A DNA stretch of 64,000 nt, taken from assembly GCA_903813345.2 (NCBI GenBank), contig CAIIXF020000009.1, positions 1,116,001 to 1,180,000 of the forward strand, written 5' to 3'. The notes under the pieces are model-generated. The model searched no databases and had not been told where the DNA came from. It saw nothing but the letters and a program-made list of their open reading frames with translations. Source of the stretch: Owenia fusiformis. Taxonomy: Eukaryota; Annelida; Polychaeta; Sabellida; Oweniidae. Each line of letters opens with the position of its first letter. Position 1 is the first letter of the stretch. The position numbers and the translations under genes were made by a program. Of this stretch, positions 25,101-40,100 are shown piece by piece.

Positions 25101-28100
25101 ACTGAATGTTCTTATTGGGTAGTCAGGTTGTTGCCTCCTATGATCAACCATGCCAAGGTAGACAGAACCGCAAGTTTCCTTAAGGTAAGAGTGCATAACT
25201 TGATGCAGAAAATCTCGTGACAACCAGTATACATCCTCAGAAGGACCCTTAGAAGAATAAAGGATTTTCTCACCAAGAGCAGAAGCCTTCTTTGGGAGAT
25301 CAAGAAGGTGTTGCTGTATTTGTCCAGGGTGAATATTAACAACTCCATATCCCTTTCCTGTCAAATCACAGTCATCTCTAACATCGCATACTTGAACTGA
25401 GGCATCATCAGACAGAGATAATAGATTTAGAAAGTCATACTCTGTTGGACTGATGATCTTTGTCTTTTCAATGTAACTGCCTCTAAGGATTGGGTCCTTG
25501 GTCTTGAATACCTGTTTATATTCCCCAAAACCTGAACATATTGTCCTGACAAAGTCATGTATATATTCAGTGTGATGTTTCAGCTCTGCATCAGTGTATT
25601 TGTTGAAAATGTCTACTTTTGAGGATATGTAATTCACAAATCCTGTCAATCTATCGTATTCTGAATGATATTTGACTCGCATAAATGAATCATGTATGTC
25701 TCTTACCGGCTCCAGCTGTAGTAATGGCAAAATTGCACTCAGAAGATGTATCATAGAAATGAAGAAGTTTTGAGTGTACCCCATCATAAAGCATACTCCA
25801 CAAGCCAACTGTGTAAATACTTCACTGAAGATTGGTCTGCCATTTATTATCCAATTATAAATGCCAAGAGTCAGATAAAATATGCCGAAAAATGAGGAAA
25901 GGTTAAACAAAATATAGTTCTGTGGGTTATCCATAATTAAGCAAATACCAAGAGCACCAAGGTAGTCCAGTAGGAGTCATGGATTATTGTCAGTTCCTGT
26001 TCTATGTTATACTCACTATGTTATATTTTGAAGTGATTTGTGAAAATCCATATTGAGAAGGGCCTTACATGGTATATAGGCTGGCCCTAAATCTCTATTC
26101 TGTCTTTAGAGTTGCCATGACCAATTTGTATTTATTTAATTGCAAAGATAACAATACATCGTACCCATTCAATTCAAAAGCCAGGGGCCCTAGGACTGTA
26201 TACTGTTTTTTCTAGCACTATAGAAACATCAGGGGATTCCCCTTTTTGAATTTTTGAAATTCAAAATTCCAACCATTTTTATTTACTCTATAGATGAATC
26301 ACTTCTATAGAGAAGTTCGATCCTTTCAGAAAATAACAAATGAAATGTCATTTCAGCATGTTTATGCAAACATTTTGAGATGGAAACTAATTTCAGATGG
26401 ATCTACCTTATTTATCCTATTGTACAAAGTTTTTATAGGGAAACAGTCTGTTTGTCCACGTCTCCAGGCACTAAATCATATACTGGTTGACAGATTTCAG
26501 TTTTATAGGCTTATATGTGTAGCACCTCTCCTCAAGAAGAAATTTTCAATATGGCCCACTCAATACTAAGTTTGGACTTATTCCTGGTTATTTCTATTAC
26601 TGTATTAATAGTATGTATAAAATGATAAAAATTTGATGAGATATGTTTTGTTCCGTGCGATTTGCTACTCTTGGAGTTGCTATTTTTCTAGTATTAATCT
26701 TTGATTTTGCTTACAGTACCGTAACAGAACATTTAGAGTATGGTACTATACAGTACCATTTTGAGTATGACACCATACACTGTTCATGGTATCATACAGC
26801 ACCATTTTATAGTCTATGTTACTGTATTTCACGGTATCATACAGTAATGTGACCAAGACAGTACTTTGCAATAATGTTGCAGATTGGCTGTGTTTATATA
26901 TGAGAGATCAGACAAAGGCATTTGTAAATTGTCAAGCAGCACAGAAGCCTATAGGGGTCAAATCTAATGCAACAACAGAAAATTATAAAATATATTAAAT
27001 GTGTTGGTTTTAATTGCAGAAAGAGTTTATAAGACAACACATGTGGAGTGCTCATGAGGAAGCCTTGGCTAAATGCAGACATGCACAATTACATCAGTCT
27101 GTTTACTTCCTCCAGAGAGACCTAGACTTCATGAAAGAGGTAATTAGTTGAATTTTAAATAGTTCAAGATGCTCTCAGGCCTTTTCCTTCCACTTTTACC
27201 AAAAGGTTGTTATACTACACACTTTTGATATTGAACATGGCATTGTTTCAAATTTGAATTGACTGCATTAAAATAGCTACTATAATAGTACTGTTTTGAT
27301 TGGGAGTCATTGGTTGACTGCATTAAAATAGCTACTTTAATAGTATTGTTTTGATTTGAAGTAATTTGTTGGCTGCAATAAAATAGCTACTATAATAGTA
27401 CTGTTTTAATTTGAAGCAATTGGTTGGCTGCATTAAAATAGCTACTATAATAGTACTGTTTTAATTTGAAGCAATTGGTTGGCTGCATTAAAATAGCTAC
27501 TATAATAGTACTGTTTTAATTTGAAGCAATTGGTTGGCTGCATTAAAATAGCTACTATAATAGTACTGTTTTAATTTGAAGCAATTGGTTGGCTGCATTA
27601 AAATAGCTACTATAATAGTACTGTTTTAATTTGAAGCAATTGGTTGGCTGCATTAAAATAGCTACTATAATAGTACTGTTTTAATTTGAAGCAATTGGTT
27701 GGCTGCATTAAAATAGCTACTATAATAGTACTGTTTTAATTTGAAGCAATTGGTTGGCTGCATTAAAATAGCTACTATAATAGTACTGTTTTAATTTGAA
27801 GCAATTGGTTGGCTGCATTAAAATAGCTACTATAATAGTACTGTTTTAATTTGAAGCAATTGGTTGGCTGCATTAAAATAGCTACTATCATAGTACTGTT
27901 TTGATTTGTAGTCATTGGTTGGCTGCAATAAAATAGCTACTATAATAGTACTGTTTTAATTTGAAGCAATTGGTTGGCTGCATTAAAATAGCTACTATAA
28001 TAGTACTGTTTTAATTTGAAGCAATTGGTTGGCTGCATTAAAATAGCTACTATAATAGTACTGTTTTAATTTGAAGCAATTGGTTGGCTGCATTAAAATA

Positions 28101-31100
28101 GCTACTATAATAGTACTGTTTTAATTTGAAGCAATTGGTTGGCTGCATTAAAATAGCTACTATAATAGTACTGTTTTAATTTGAAGCAATTGGTTGGCTG
28201 CATTAAAATAGCTACTATAATAGTACTGTTTTAATTTGAAGCAATTGGTTGGCTGCATTAAAATAGCTACTATAATAGTACTGTTTTGATTTGGAGTCAT
28301 TAGTTGGCTGCATTTAAATAGCTACTATAATAGTACTGTTTTGATTTTTTGATTTGGAGTCATTGGTTGGCTGCATTAAAATAGCTACTTTAAAGGCCCC
28401 ATATAAAGTTTAAACCACTTTGGCTTATATTGTTGTCTTACCCAATGTTATCAAAGTGTGATATGTGAAACATTTTTTTTAAATTTCAAAAAGTGGTTTT
28501 TGATAGACTTTTTTGTTCCAAAATTTGTGAATTTATTTAAAACCAACTTTTAGAGGTCACTCATATCTTCTAATTAGCCACAATTCATACCAATGCATAG
28601 CATTCATCCTCCCATGTTTTTTGCCGAAAAAATTAAGAAAATCGGTTCATAAATAAGCGAGAAATGAACTTATCAGTGCATGAAAATGGTTCTGAGAAAA
28701 ATGCATTTCAAAATTTTAGTTCTCAATGGTACAATGATATCTAAAACATAATTTATTCTTCTTTTTAACCTGGTTAGACAATCAACATTGGTTTTTTATG
28801 AAAGTCTAACATATTTAGAAAAGATTGACATCGAAAAATTAATTTCAATTTTTTTCAAAAAGTTTTTGGTACCTTAGTGACATCACTAATGTTTCAAAAT
28901 ATTTTTGATATGTTAAAACATTGAAGTGGCCCATTAAATATGGCATTTTATTATTGAAATAGTTTGTCCTTTGTTCAACCTTTGCATTGGTGTTAAAAAG
29001 ATAATCTTTTTTGAAATGCATTAAGAAATATTTGATGATTAAGAAATTTCAATTTTTTTTGAAAAATGACGGGAAATTTGAATATTTGAGCAATGAAATG
29101 CTCACAACTTTTTTTTCAAAATTTTTTTTTTGTTCAAAATCTCTAAAATCACTTTTTATGTCCTGACAAATAGTAAATGAATGATAAAAAAATATTTTCA
29201 AACTTTAGACGGGGACTTTAATAATACTGTTTTGATTTGGAGTAATTGGTTGGCTGCATTAAAACAGCTACTATCATAGTACTGTTTTGATTTGGAGTCA
29301 GTTGGCTGCATTAAAATAGCTACTATAATAGTACTGTTTTGATTTTTTGATTTGGAGTCATTGGTTTACTGCATTAAAATAGCTACTATAATAGTACTGT
29401 TTTGATTTGGAGTAATTGATTGGCTGCATTAAAATAGCTACTATAATAGTACTGTTTTGATTTGGAGTCATTGGTTGGCAATCGAGACTGTAACAATTGA
29501 TACACTTTTTTTAACCATTTTCAGGTGGTCTTATTACATTTATGGTAATGTTTTGTTTATTTCTTGACTGATTGATAAAACTTTTGTGTCTGTTAAATAA
29601 ATGAATTGAAATAAAAATAATTGAATACTGAACTTTGCAGCGTGAGGGAATCCTCAGGAAGGAACTTAGCAAGGTGAAACTGCCAAATCGTGAGTTCAAA
29701 TTCCGACGTATGATTTGGCGCCCATGGCGATGGGAAGTGACGAGATATTGCCGTGGGGAGACGGAACGTATAATCACAGTGGTGTGCGACAAACCTGCTC
29801 CTCCTACTAATCTCCAAAGACAAGACACTGTAAGTTGAGAATTATGCACTTTGATGTATTGATTCATATACAGATTAACTAATCATAATCAAAGGATGAT
29901 GTATCATGTCAAATAGCCAGACCTCAAAGTGTGAGTGTGAAAACTTGCCAGTTAAACATATGAGAGATGGAGATGAGGTACTGTAGATTACACAATATTC
30001 TACTTGTTATTTCAGTGCAGTTATTTGTTATAGTACTACTCAATATTTCTACTTGTTATTTCAGTGCACTTACATTGTACTTGTTATTTCAGTGCAGTTA
30101 TTTGTTATAGTACTACTCAATATTTCTACTTGTTATTTCAGTGCACTTACATTGTACTTGTTATTTCAGTGCAGTTATTTGTAGTACTACACATTTCCAC
30201 TTGTTATTTCAGTGCACTTACATTGTACTTGTTATTTCAGTGCAGTTATTTGTTATAGTACTACACAATATTTCTACTTGTTATTTCAGTGCACTTACAA
30301 TCTTAGCAAACACTGGCACAGCAGCACCAGTAGCAGGTGGCCATTCTGGCGCTGGTTGAACTACGCACATAGGACTTTGTCCTGGGCTTCTGATGCCATG
30401 TTTATTCTGCTGGTAAGTGATTACATACAACCCAACCTATATACTTACTGCCCTTGTTCATTATAAATAACTATTCTGGCGCTGGTTGAACTATGCATAT
30501 AGGACCTTGTCCTGGGTCTCTCATGCTATGTTTATTCAGCTGGTGAGAGATTTATCTGATTCTCAATTTTTAATGAATATCACTCTTGAGAAATGATCCA
30601 AAATTTTTTGTTTTTGCAATGCTTCACATTGATATTGACCTAGGCTTATGAAATCATATTGAAACAAATTAATATCTTGAAAATTATAAATGGCATTGTC
30701 AATTAATAAGTAATTTGATATTGTTTAATAGCAATATTTCTTATTTCTTAAGATGCAGTCTTGGAGTCCTCAGATGTAGTCCTGTGGGAATATGACCCAC
30801 TCTTGATAAATTCCTGTTACTGTAATAATGTTTGGTTCCACCAAGAAATGATGACATATTATTTAAGCCATTATGTGACCAGCATTTGGTATCAGTGATT
30901 GGCTTTAGCAAATTGTAACTGCAGTCAGGTGGTCAAATTTTGTCATGTTTATGCCTTGTCTGAATTACAGGATATTAGTCCCCTTGTCCTGAAGAAGTTT
31001 CAACTCTTCTTGCTACATTCATTCTCATTAACTTGACCTATAAATGCGACCTTGACTTCTAAATGTGACCTTGACCTTTAAATGATACCTTGATTATGTT

Positions 31101-34100
31101 TCTTACAGGTTGTTGTGCCCTGGTGTAGTCCTGTTGGAATCAGAGCGTTGTTTTCTTTAGATCCTTTCTACCCAGACCTAGAACTGAATCCAAGAGATGT
31201 AAGTACAATCTTTAATAATCCCACTGCCCATACTTAAGTACTCAATTTCTCTTCAAAATTTGAATGAGCATTATTGGCCACCAATTGCCATGACAACATT
31301 ATAGGTTGGCCATCATTTACATATTACACAATAGAAGTACAATATTTTGCTGTATACAGTATCTATGCAGTTTAGGCTATTCATAACATTCCTTGTTATT
31401 TTATTTCTAGCAATTTTGACTTTTTTCTATTCTATTATGAATTTTAGAATACAGCATGACCTCACCATGAGCTTTGAAAAGTTTTGAAGTTCATATGTCA
31501 CCATGAAATGCCAGAAAATTAAATAGTACAGTGGCTTTTTGACATGTAGTATAGATTCAACTGAAAATGCAAATGGCTTGTATTGGTACGGTTTTGATAA
31601 AATTTGACTTTGTGTGTGGAATGTGCAGATAATGTCAATGATGTCCTAATTTTCAAATGTCTTTATGTCTAAATTTATACAAGTCAAGTCTTTGACAATA
31701 TGTGTATGTTATTCTTGATTTGTAATTATTTCAGGGGTCTCTTTGCCCTCGACTGTCTTCCAAAACACAAACTCTTGTTTCCCGCCTGAGATCGCTATGG
31801 CAACATGTTCGTCAGTCAAGGACAACATTTGAAGCAACCCCAGATACAGGTAATCCATGCAATAAATTGAAATTATAAGTAATCCATCCAATTAATTGAA
31901 ATTATAGGTAATCAACCTTATTAATTGAAATTATAGGTAATCCATGCAATAAATTGAAATTATAAGTAATCCATCCAATTAATTGAAATTATAGGTAATC
32001 AACCTTATTAATTGAAATTATAGGTAATCCATGCAATAAATTGAAATTATAAGTAATCCATCCAATTAATTGAAATTATAGGTAATCAACCTTATTAATT
32101 GAAATTATAGGTAATCCATCCAATTAATTGAAATTATAGGTAATCAACCTTATTAATTGAAATTATAGGTAATCCATGCAATAAATTGAAATTATAAGTA
32201 ATCCATCCAATTAATTGAAATTATAGGTAATCAACCTTATTAATTGAAATTATAGGTAATCCATGCAATAAATTGAAATTATAAGTAATCCATCCAATTA
32301 ATTGAAATTATAGGTAATCAACCTTATTAATTGAAATTATAGGTAATCCATGCAATAAATTGAAATTATAAGTAATCCATCCAATTAATTGAAATTATAG
32401 GTAATCAACCTTATTAATTGAAATTATAGGTAATCCATGCAATAAATTGAAATTATAAGTAATCCATCCAATTAATTGAAATTATAGGTAATCAACCTTA
32501 TTAATTGAAATTATAGGTAATCCATCCAATTAATTGGAATTTAATAAGGGTCAAAAAGATGTAAAGAGAGGTATGAGGATGTAACTCTAAAGTGTGTTCT
32601 TAATTCAAGTATCAATTTTACTATGGTGATGAACGTATGTAAAGAATATACATACAGTATTGACAGTACTGTAAATTGAATATTTCTGCATTAATTAATT
32701 AAATTGATTTTCGATTTCAGGGTTCCTTGGGAAAAGTCTTACTCGTCAATTCAATCGAGTTTGGAACTATTTCTTCAAGGGGGCACTGGGTACGGTGGGG
32801 TTGGTGCTGTTTATGCCCCCACTGTGTATACTAGTCAGTCTATTGTCTCTCCTAGCAGGCGTCACATCTCCTATATGGGTGCCTATTATTACTACACTTA
32901 TACACCTTACTGCTTGCCTGGTCTATGACTTTGACCACCCAGGTAATTATAGCATTAACTATTATACTAGTCAGTCTATTGTCTCTCCTAGCAGGCGTCA
33001 CATCTCCTTTATGGGTGCCTATTATTACTACACTTATACACCTTACTGCTTGCCTGGTCTATGACTTTGACCACCCAGGTAATTATAGCATTAACTATTA
33101 TACTAGTCAGTCTATTGTCTCTCCTAGCAGGCGTCACATCTCCTATATGGGTGCTTATTATTACTACACTTATACACCTTACTGCTTGCCTGGTCTATGA
33201 CTTTGACCACCCAGGTAATTATAGCATTAACTATTATACTAGTCAGTCTATTGTCTCTCCTAGCAGGCGTCACATCTCCTATATGGGTGCTTATTATTAC
33301 TACACTTATACACCTTACTGCTTGCCTGGTCTATGACTTTGACCACCTAGGTAATTATAGCAATAACTATTATACTAGTCAGTCTATTGTCTCTCCTAGC
33401 AGGCGTCACATCTCCTATATGGGTGCCTATCATTACTACACTTATACACCTTACTGCTTGCCTTGTCTATGACTTTGACCAACCAGGTAATTGTAGCATT
33501 AACTATTATACTAGTCAGTCTATTGTCTCTCCTAGTGGGGGTCACATCTCCTATATGGGTGCCTATCATTACTACACTTATACACCTTACTGCTTGCCTG
33601 GTCTATGACTTTGACCACCCAGGTAATTATAGCATTAACTATTATACTAGTCAGTCTATTGTCTCTCCTAGCAGGTGTCACATCTCCTATATGGGTGCCT
33701 ATCATTACTACACTTATACACCTTACTGCTTGCCTGGTCTATGACTTTGACCACCCAGGTAATTATAGCATTAACTATTATACTAGTTAGTCTATTGTCT
33801 CTCCTAGTGGGGGTCACATCTCCTATATGGGTGCCTATTATTACTACACTTATACACCTTACTGCTTGCCTGGTCTATGACTTTGACCACCCAGGTAATT
33901 ATAGTATTAACTATTATACTAGTCAGTCTATTGTCTCTCCTAGCAGGCGTCACATCTCCTATATGGGTGCCTATCATTACTACACTTATACACCTTACTG
34001 CTTGCCTGGTCTATGACTTTGACCACCCAGGTAATTATAGCATTAACTATTATACTAGTCAGTCTATTGTCTCTCCTAGCAGGTGTCACATCTCCTATAT

Positions 34101-37100
34101 GGGTGCCTATCATTACTACACTTATACACCTTACTGCTTGCCTGGTCTATGACTTTGACCAACCAGGTAATTGTAGCATTAACTATTATACTAGTTAGTC
34201 TATTGTCTCTCCTAGCAGGTGTCACATCTCCTATATGGGTGCCTATCATTACTACACTTATACACCTTACTGCTTGCCTGGTCTATGACTTTGACCAACC
34301 AGGTAATTATAGCATTAACTATTATACTAGTTAGTCTATTGTCTCTCCTAGTGAGGGTCACATCTCCTATATGGGTGCCTATCATTACTACACTTATACA
34401 CCTTACTGCTTGCCTGGTCTATGACTTTGACCAACCAGGTAATTGTAGCATTAACTATTATACTAGTCAGTCTATTATCTCTCCTAGCAGGCGTCACATC
34501 TCCTATTTGGGTGCCTATCATTACTACACTTATACACCTTACTGCTTGCCTGGTCTATGACTTTGACCACCCAGGTAATTATAGTATTAACTATTATACT
34601 AGTCAGTCTATTGTCTCTCCTAGCAGGCGTCACATCTCCTATATGGGTGCCTATCATTACTACACTTATACACCTTACTGCTTGCCTGGTCTATGACTTT
34701 GACCACCCAGGTAATTATAGCATTAACTATTATACTAGTCAGTCTATTGTCTCTCCTAGTGGGGGTCACATCTCCTATATGGGTGCTTATTATTACTACA
34801 CTTATACACCTTACTGCTTGCCTGGTCTATGACTTTGACCACCCAGGTAATTATAGCATTAACTATTATACTAGTCAGTCTATTATCTCTCCTAGCAGGC
34901 GTCACATCTCCTATTTGGGTGCCTATCATTACTACACTTATACACCTTACTGCTTGCCTGGTCTATGACTTTGACCACCCAGGTAATTATAGCATTAACT
35001 ATTATACTAGTTAGTCTATTGTCTCTCCTAGCAGGCGTCACATCTCCTATATGGGTGCTTATTATTACTACACTTATACACCTTACTGCTTGCCTTGTCT
35101 ATGACTTTGACCAACCAGGTAATTATAGCATTAACTATTATACTAGTTAGTCTATTGTCTCTCCTAGTGGGGGTCACATCTCCTATATGGGTGCCTATCA
35201 TTACTACACTTATACACCTTACTGCTTGCCTGGTCTATGACTTTGACCACCCAGGTAATTATAGCATTAACTATTATACTAGTTAGTCTATTGTCTCTCC
35301 TAGTGAGGGTCACATCTCCTATATGGGTGCTTATTATTACTACACTTATACACCTTACTGCTTGCCTGGTCTATGACTTTGACCAACCAGGTAATTATAG
35401 CATTAACTATTATACTAGTCAGTCTATTGTCTCTCCTAGTGGGGGTCACATCTCCTATATGGGTGCTTATTATTACTACACTTATACACCTTACTGCTTG
35501 CCTGGTCTATGACTTTGACCAACCAGGTAATTGTAGCATTAACTATTATACTAGTTAGTCTATTGTCTCTCCTAGTGGGGGTCACATCTCCTATATGGGT
35601 GCCTATCATTACTACACTTATACACCTTACTGCTTGCCTTGTCTATGACTTTGACCAACCAGGTAATTATAGCATTAACTATTATACTAGTTAGTCTATT
35701 GTCTCTCCTAGCAGGCGTCACATCTCCTATATGGGTGCTTATTATTACTACACTTATACACCTTACTGCTTGCCTTGTCTATGACTTTGACCAACCAGGT
35801 AATTATAGCATTAACTATTATACTAGTCAGTCTATTGTCTCTCCTAGTGGGGGTCACATCTCCTATATGGGTGCTTATTATTACTACACTTATACACCTT
35901 ACTGCTTGCCTGGTCTATGACTTTGACCAACCAGGTAATTGTAGCATTAACTATTATACTAGTCAGTCTATTGTCTCTCCTAGTGGGGGTCACATCTCCT
36001 ATATGGGTGCCTATCATTACTACACTTATACACCTTACTGCTTGCCTGGTCTATGACTTTGACCACCCAGGTAATTGTAGCATTAACTATTATACTAGTT
36101 AGTCTATTGTCTCTCCTAGCAGGCGTCACATCTCCTATATGGGTGCCTATCATTACTACACTTATACACCTTACTGCTTGCCTGGTCTATGACTTTGACC
36201 ACCCAGGTAATTATAGCATTAACTATTATACTAGTCAGTCTATTATCTCTCCTAGCAGGCGTCACATCTCCTATTTGGGTGCCTATCATTACTACACTTA
36301 TACACCTTACTGCTTGCCTGGTCTATGACTTTGACCACCCAGGTAATTATAGCATTAACTATTATACTAGTTAGTCTATTGTCTCTCCTAGCAGGCGTCA
36401 CATCTCCTATATGGGTGCTTATTATTACTACACTTATACACCTTACTGCTTGCCTTGTCTATGACTTTGACCACCCAGGTAATTATAGCATTAACTATTA
36501 TACTAGTTAGTCTATTGTCTCTCCTAGTGGGGGTCACATCTCCTATATGGGTGCCTATCATTACTACACTTATACACCTTACTGCTTGCCTGGTCTATGA
36601 CTTTGACCACCCAGGTAATTATAGCATTAACTATTATACTAGTCAGTCTATTGTCTCTCCTAGCAGGCGTCACATCTCCTTTATGGGTGCTTATTATTAC
36701 TACACTTATACACCTTACTGCTTGCCTGGTCTATGACTTTGACCACCCAGGTAATTATAGCATTAACTATTATACTAGTTAGTCTATTGTCTCTCCTAGT
36801 GGGGGTCACATCTCCTATATGGGTGCCTATCATTACTACACTTATACACCTTACTGCTTGCCTGGTCTATGACTTTGACCACCCAGGTAATTATAGCATT
36901 AACTATTATACTAGTCAGTCTATTGTCTCTCCTAGCAGGCGTCACATCTCCTTTATGGGTGCCTATTATTACTACACTTATACACCTTACTGCTTGCCTG
37001 GTCTATGACTTTGACCACCCAGGTAATTATAGCATTAACTATTATACTAGTCAGTCTATTGTCTCTCCTAGCAGGCGTCACATCTCCTATATGGGTGCTT

Positions 37101-40100
37101 ATTATTACTACACTTATACACCTTACTGCTTGCCTGGTCTATGACTTTGACCAACCAGGTAATTATAGCATTAACTATTATACTAGTCAGTCTATTGTCT
37201 CTCCTAGCAGGCGTCACATCTCCTATATGGGTGCCTATCATTACTACACTTATACACCTTACTGCTTGCCTGGTCTATGACTTTGACCAACCAGGTAATT
37301 GTAGCATTAACTATTATACTAGTCAGTCTATTATCTCTCCTAGCAGGCGTCACATCTCCTATTTGGGTGCCTATCATTACTACACTTATACACCTTACTG
37401 CTTGCCTGGTCTATGACTTTGACCACCCAGGTAATTATAGTATTAACTATTATACTAGTCAGTCTATTGTCTCTCCTAGCAGGCGTCACATCTCCTATAT
37501 GGGTGCCTATCATTACTACACTTATACACCTTACTGCTTGCCTGGTCTATGACTTTGACCACCCAGGTAATTATAGCATTAACTATTATACTAGTCAGTC
37601 TATTGTCTCTCCTAGTGGGGGTCACATCTCCTATATGGGTGCTTATTATTACTACACTTATACACCTTACTGCTTGCCTGGTCTATGACTTTGACCACCC
37701 AGGTAATTATAGCATTAACTATTATACTAGTCAGTCTATTATCTCTCCTAGCAGGCGTCACATCTCCTATTTGGGTGCCTATCATTACTACACTTATACA
37801 CCTTACTGCTTGCCTGGTCTATGACTTTGACCACCCAGGTAATTATAGCATTAACTATTATACTAGTTAGTCTATTGTCTCTCCTAGCAGGCGTCACATC
37901 TCCTATATGGGTGCTTATTATTACTACACTTATACACCTTACTGCTTGCCTTGTCTATGACTTTGACCAACCAGGTAATTATAGCATTAACTATTATACT
38001 AGTTAGTCTATTGTCTCTCCTAGTGGGGGTCACATCTCCTATATGGGTGCCTATCATTACTACACTTATACACCTTACTGCTTGCCTGGTCTATGACTTT
38101 GACCACCCAGGTAATTATAGCATTAACTATTATACTAGTTAGTCTATTGTCTCTCCTAGTGAGGGTCACATCTCCTATATGGGTGCTTATTATTACTACA
38201 CTTATACACCTTACTGCTTGCCTGGTCTATGACTTTAACCAACCAGGTAATTATAGCATTAACTATTATACTAGTCAGTCTATTGTCTCTCCTAGTGGGG
38301 GTCACATCTCCTATATGGGTGCTTATTATTACTACACTTATACACCTTACTGCTTGCCTGGTCTATGACTTTGACCAACCAGGTAATTGTAGCATTAACT
38401 ATTATACTAGTTAGTCTATTGTCTCTCCTAGTGGGGGTCACATCTCCTATATGGGTGCCTATCATTACTACACTTATACACCTTACTGCTTGCCTTGTCT
38501 ATGACTTTGACCAACCAGGTAATTATAGCATTAACTATTATACTAGTTAGTCTATTGTCTCTCCTAGCAGGCGTCACATCTCCTATATGGGTGCTTATTA
38601 TTACTACACTTATACACCTTACTGCTTGCCTTGTCTATGACTTTGACCAACCAGGTAATTATAGCATTAACTATTATACTAGTCAGTCTATTGTCTCTCC
38701 TAGTGGGGGTCACATCTCCTATATGGGTGCTTATTATTACTACACTTATACACCTTACTGCTTGCCTGGTCTATGACTTTGACCAACCAGGTAATTGTAG
38801 CATTAACTATTATACTAGTCAGTCTATTGTCTCTCCTAGTGGGGGTCACATCTCCTATATGGGTGCCTATCATTACTACACTTATACACCTTACTGCTTG
38901 CCTGGTCTATGACTTTGACCACCCAGGTAATTGTAGCATTAACTATTATACTAGTTAGTCTATTGTCTCTCCTAGCAGGCGTCACATCTCCTATATGGGT
39001 GCCTATCATTACTACACTTATACACCTTACTGCTTGCCTGGTCTATGACTTTGACCACCCAGGTAATTATAGCATTAACTATTATACTAGTCAGTCTATT
39101 ATCTCTCCTAGCAGGCGTCACATCTCCTATTTGGGTGCCTATCATTACTACACTTATACACCTTACTGCTTGCCTGGTCTATGACTTTGACCACCCAGGT
39201 AATTATAGCATTAACTATTATACTAGTTAGTCTATTGTCTCTCCTAGCAGGCGTCACATCTCCTATATGGGTGCTTATTATTACTACACTTATACACCTT
39301 ACTGCTTGCCTTGTCTATGACTTTGACCAACCAGGTAATTATAGCATTAACTATTATACTAGTTAGTCTATTGTCTCTCCTAGTGGGGGTCACATCTCCT
39401 ATATGGGTGCCTATCATTACTACACTTATACACCTTACTGCTTGCCTGGTCTATGACTTTGACCACCCAGGTAATTATAGCATTAACTATTATACTAGTT
39501 AGTCTATTGTCTCTCCTAGCAGGCGTCACATCTCCTTTATGGGTGCTTATTATTACTACACTTATACACCTTACTGCTTGCCTGGTCTATGACTTTGACC
39601 ACCCAGGTAATTATAGCATTAACTATTATACTAGTTAGTCTATTGTCTCTCCTAGTGGGGGTCACATCTCCTATATGGGTGCCTATCATTACTACACTTA
39701 TACACCTTACTGCTTGCCTGGTCTATGACTTTGACCACCCAGGTAATTATAGCATTAACTATTATACTAGTCAGTCTATTGTCTCTCCTAGCAGGCGTCA
39801 CATCTCCTTTATGGGTGCTTATTATTACTACACTTATACACCTTACTGCTTGCCTGGTCTATGACTTTGACCACCCAGGTAATTATAGCATTAACTATTA
39901 TACTAGTTAGTCTATTGTCTCTCCTAGTGGGGGTCACATCTCCTATATGGGTGCCTATCATTACTACACTTATACACCTTACTGCTTGCCTGGTCTATGA
40001 CTTTGACCACCCAGGTAATTATAGCATTAACTATTATACTAGTCAGTCTATTGTCTCTCCTAGCAGGCGTCACATCTCCTTTATGGGTGCCTATTATTAC

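Noticed and set aside
30064-30466. Repetitive open frames (HLHCTCYFSAV...)
   Set aside because: Produced by the tandem acceptor repeat of exon 16 translated through intron sequence.
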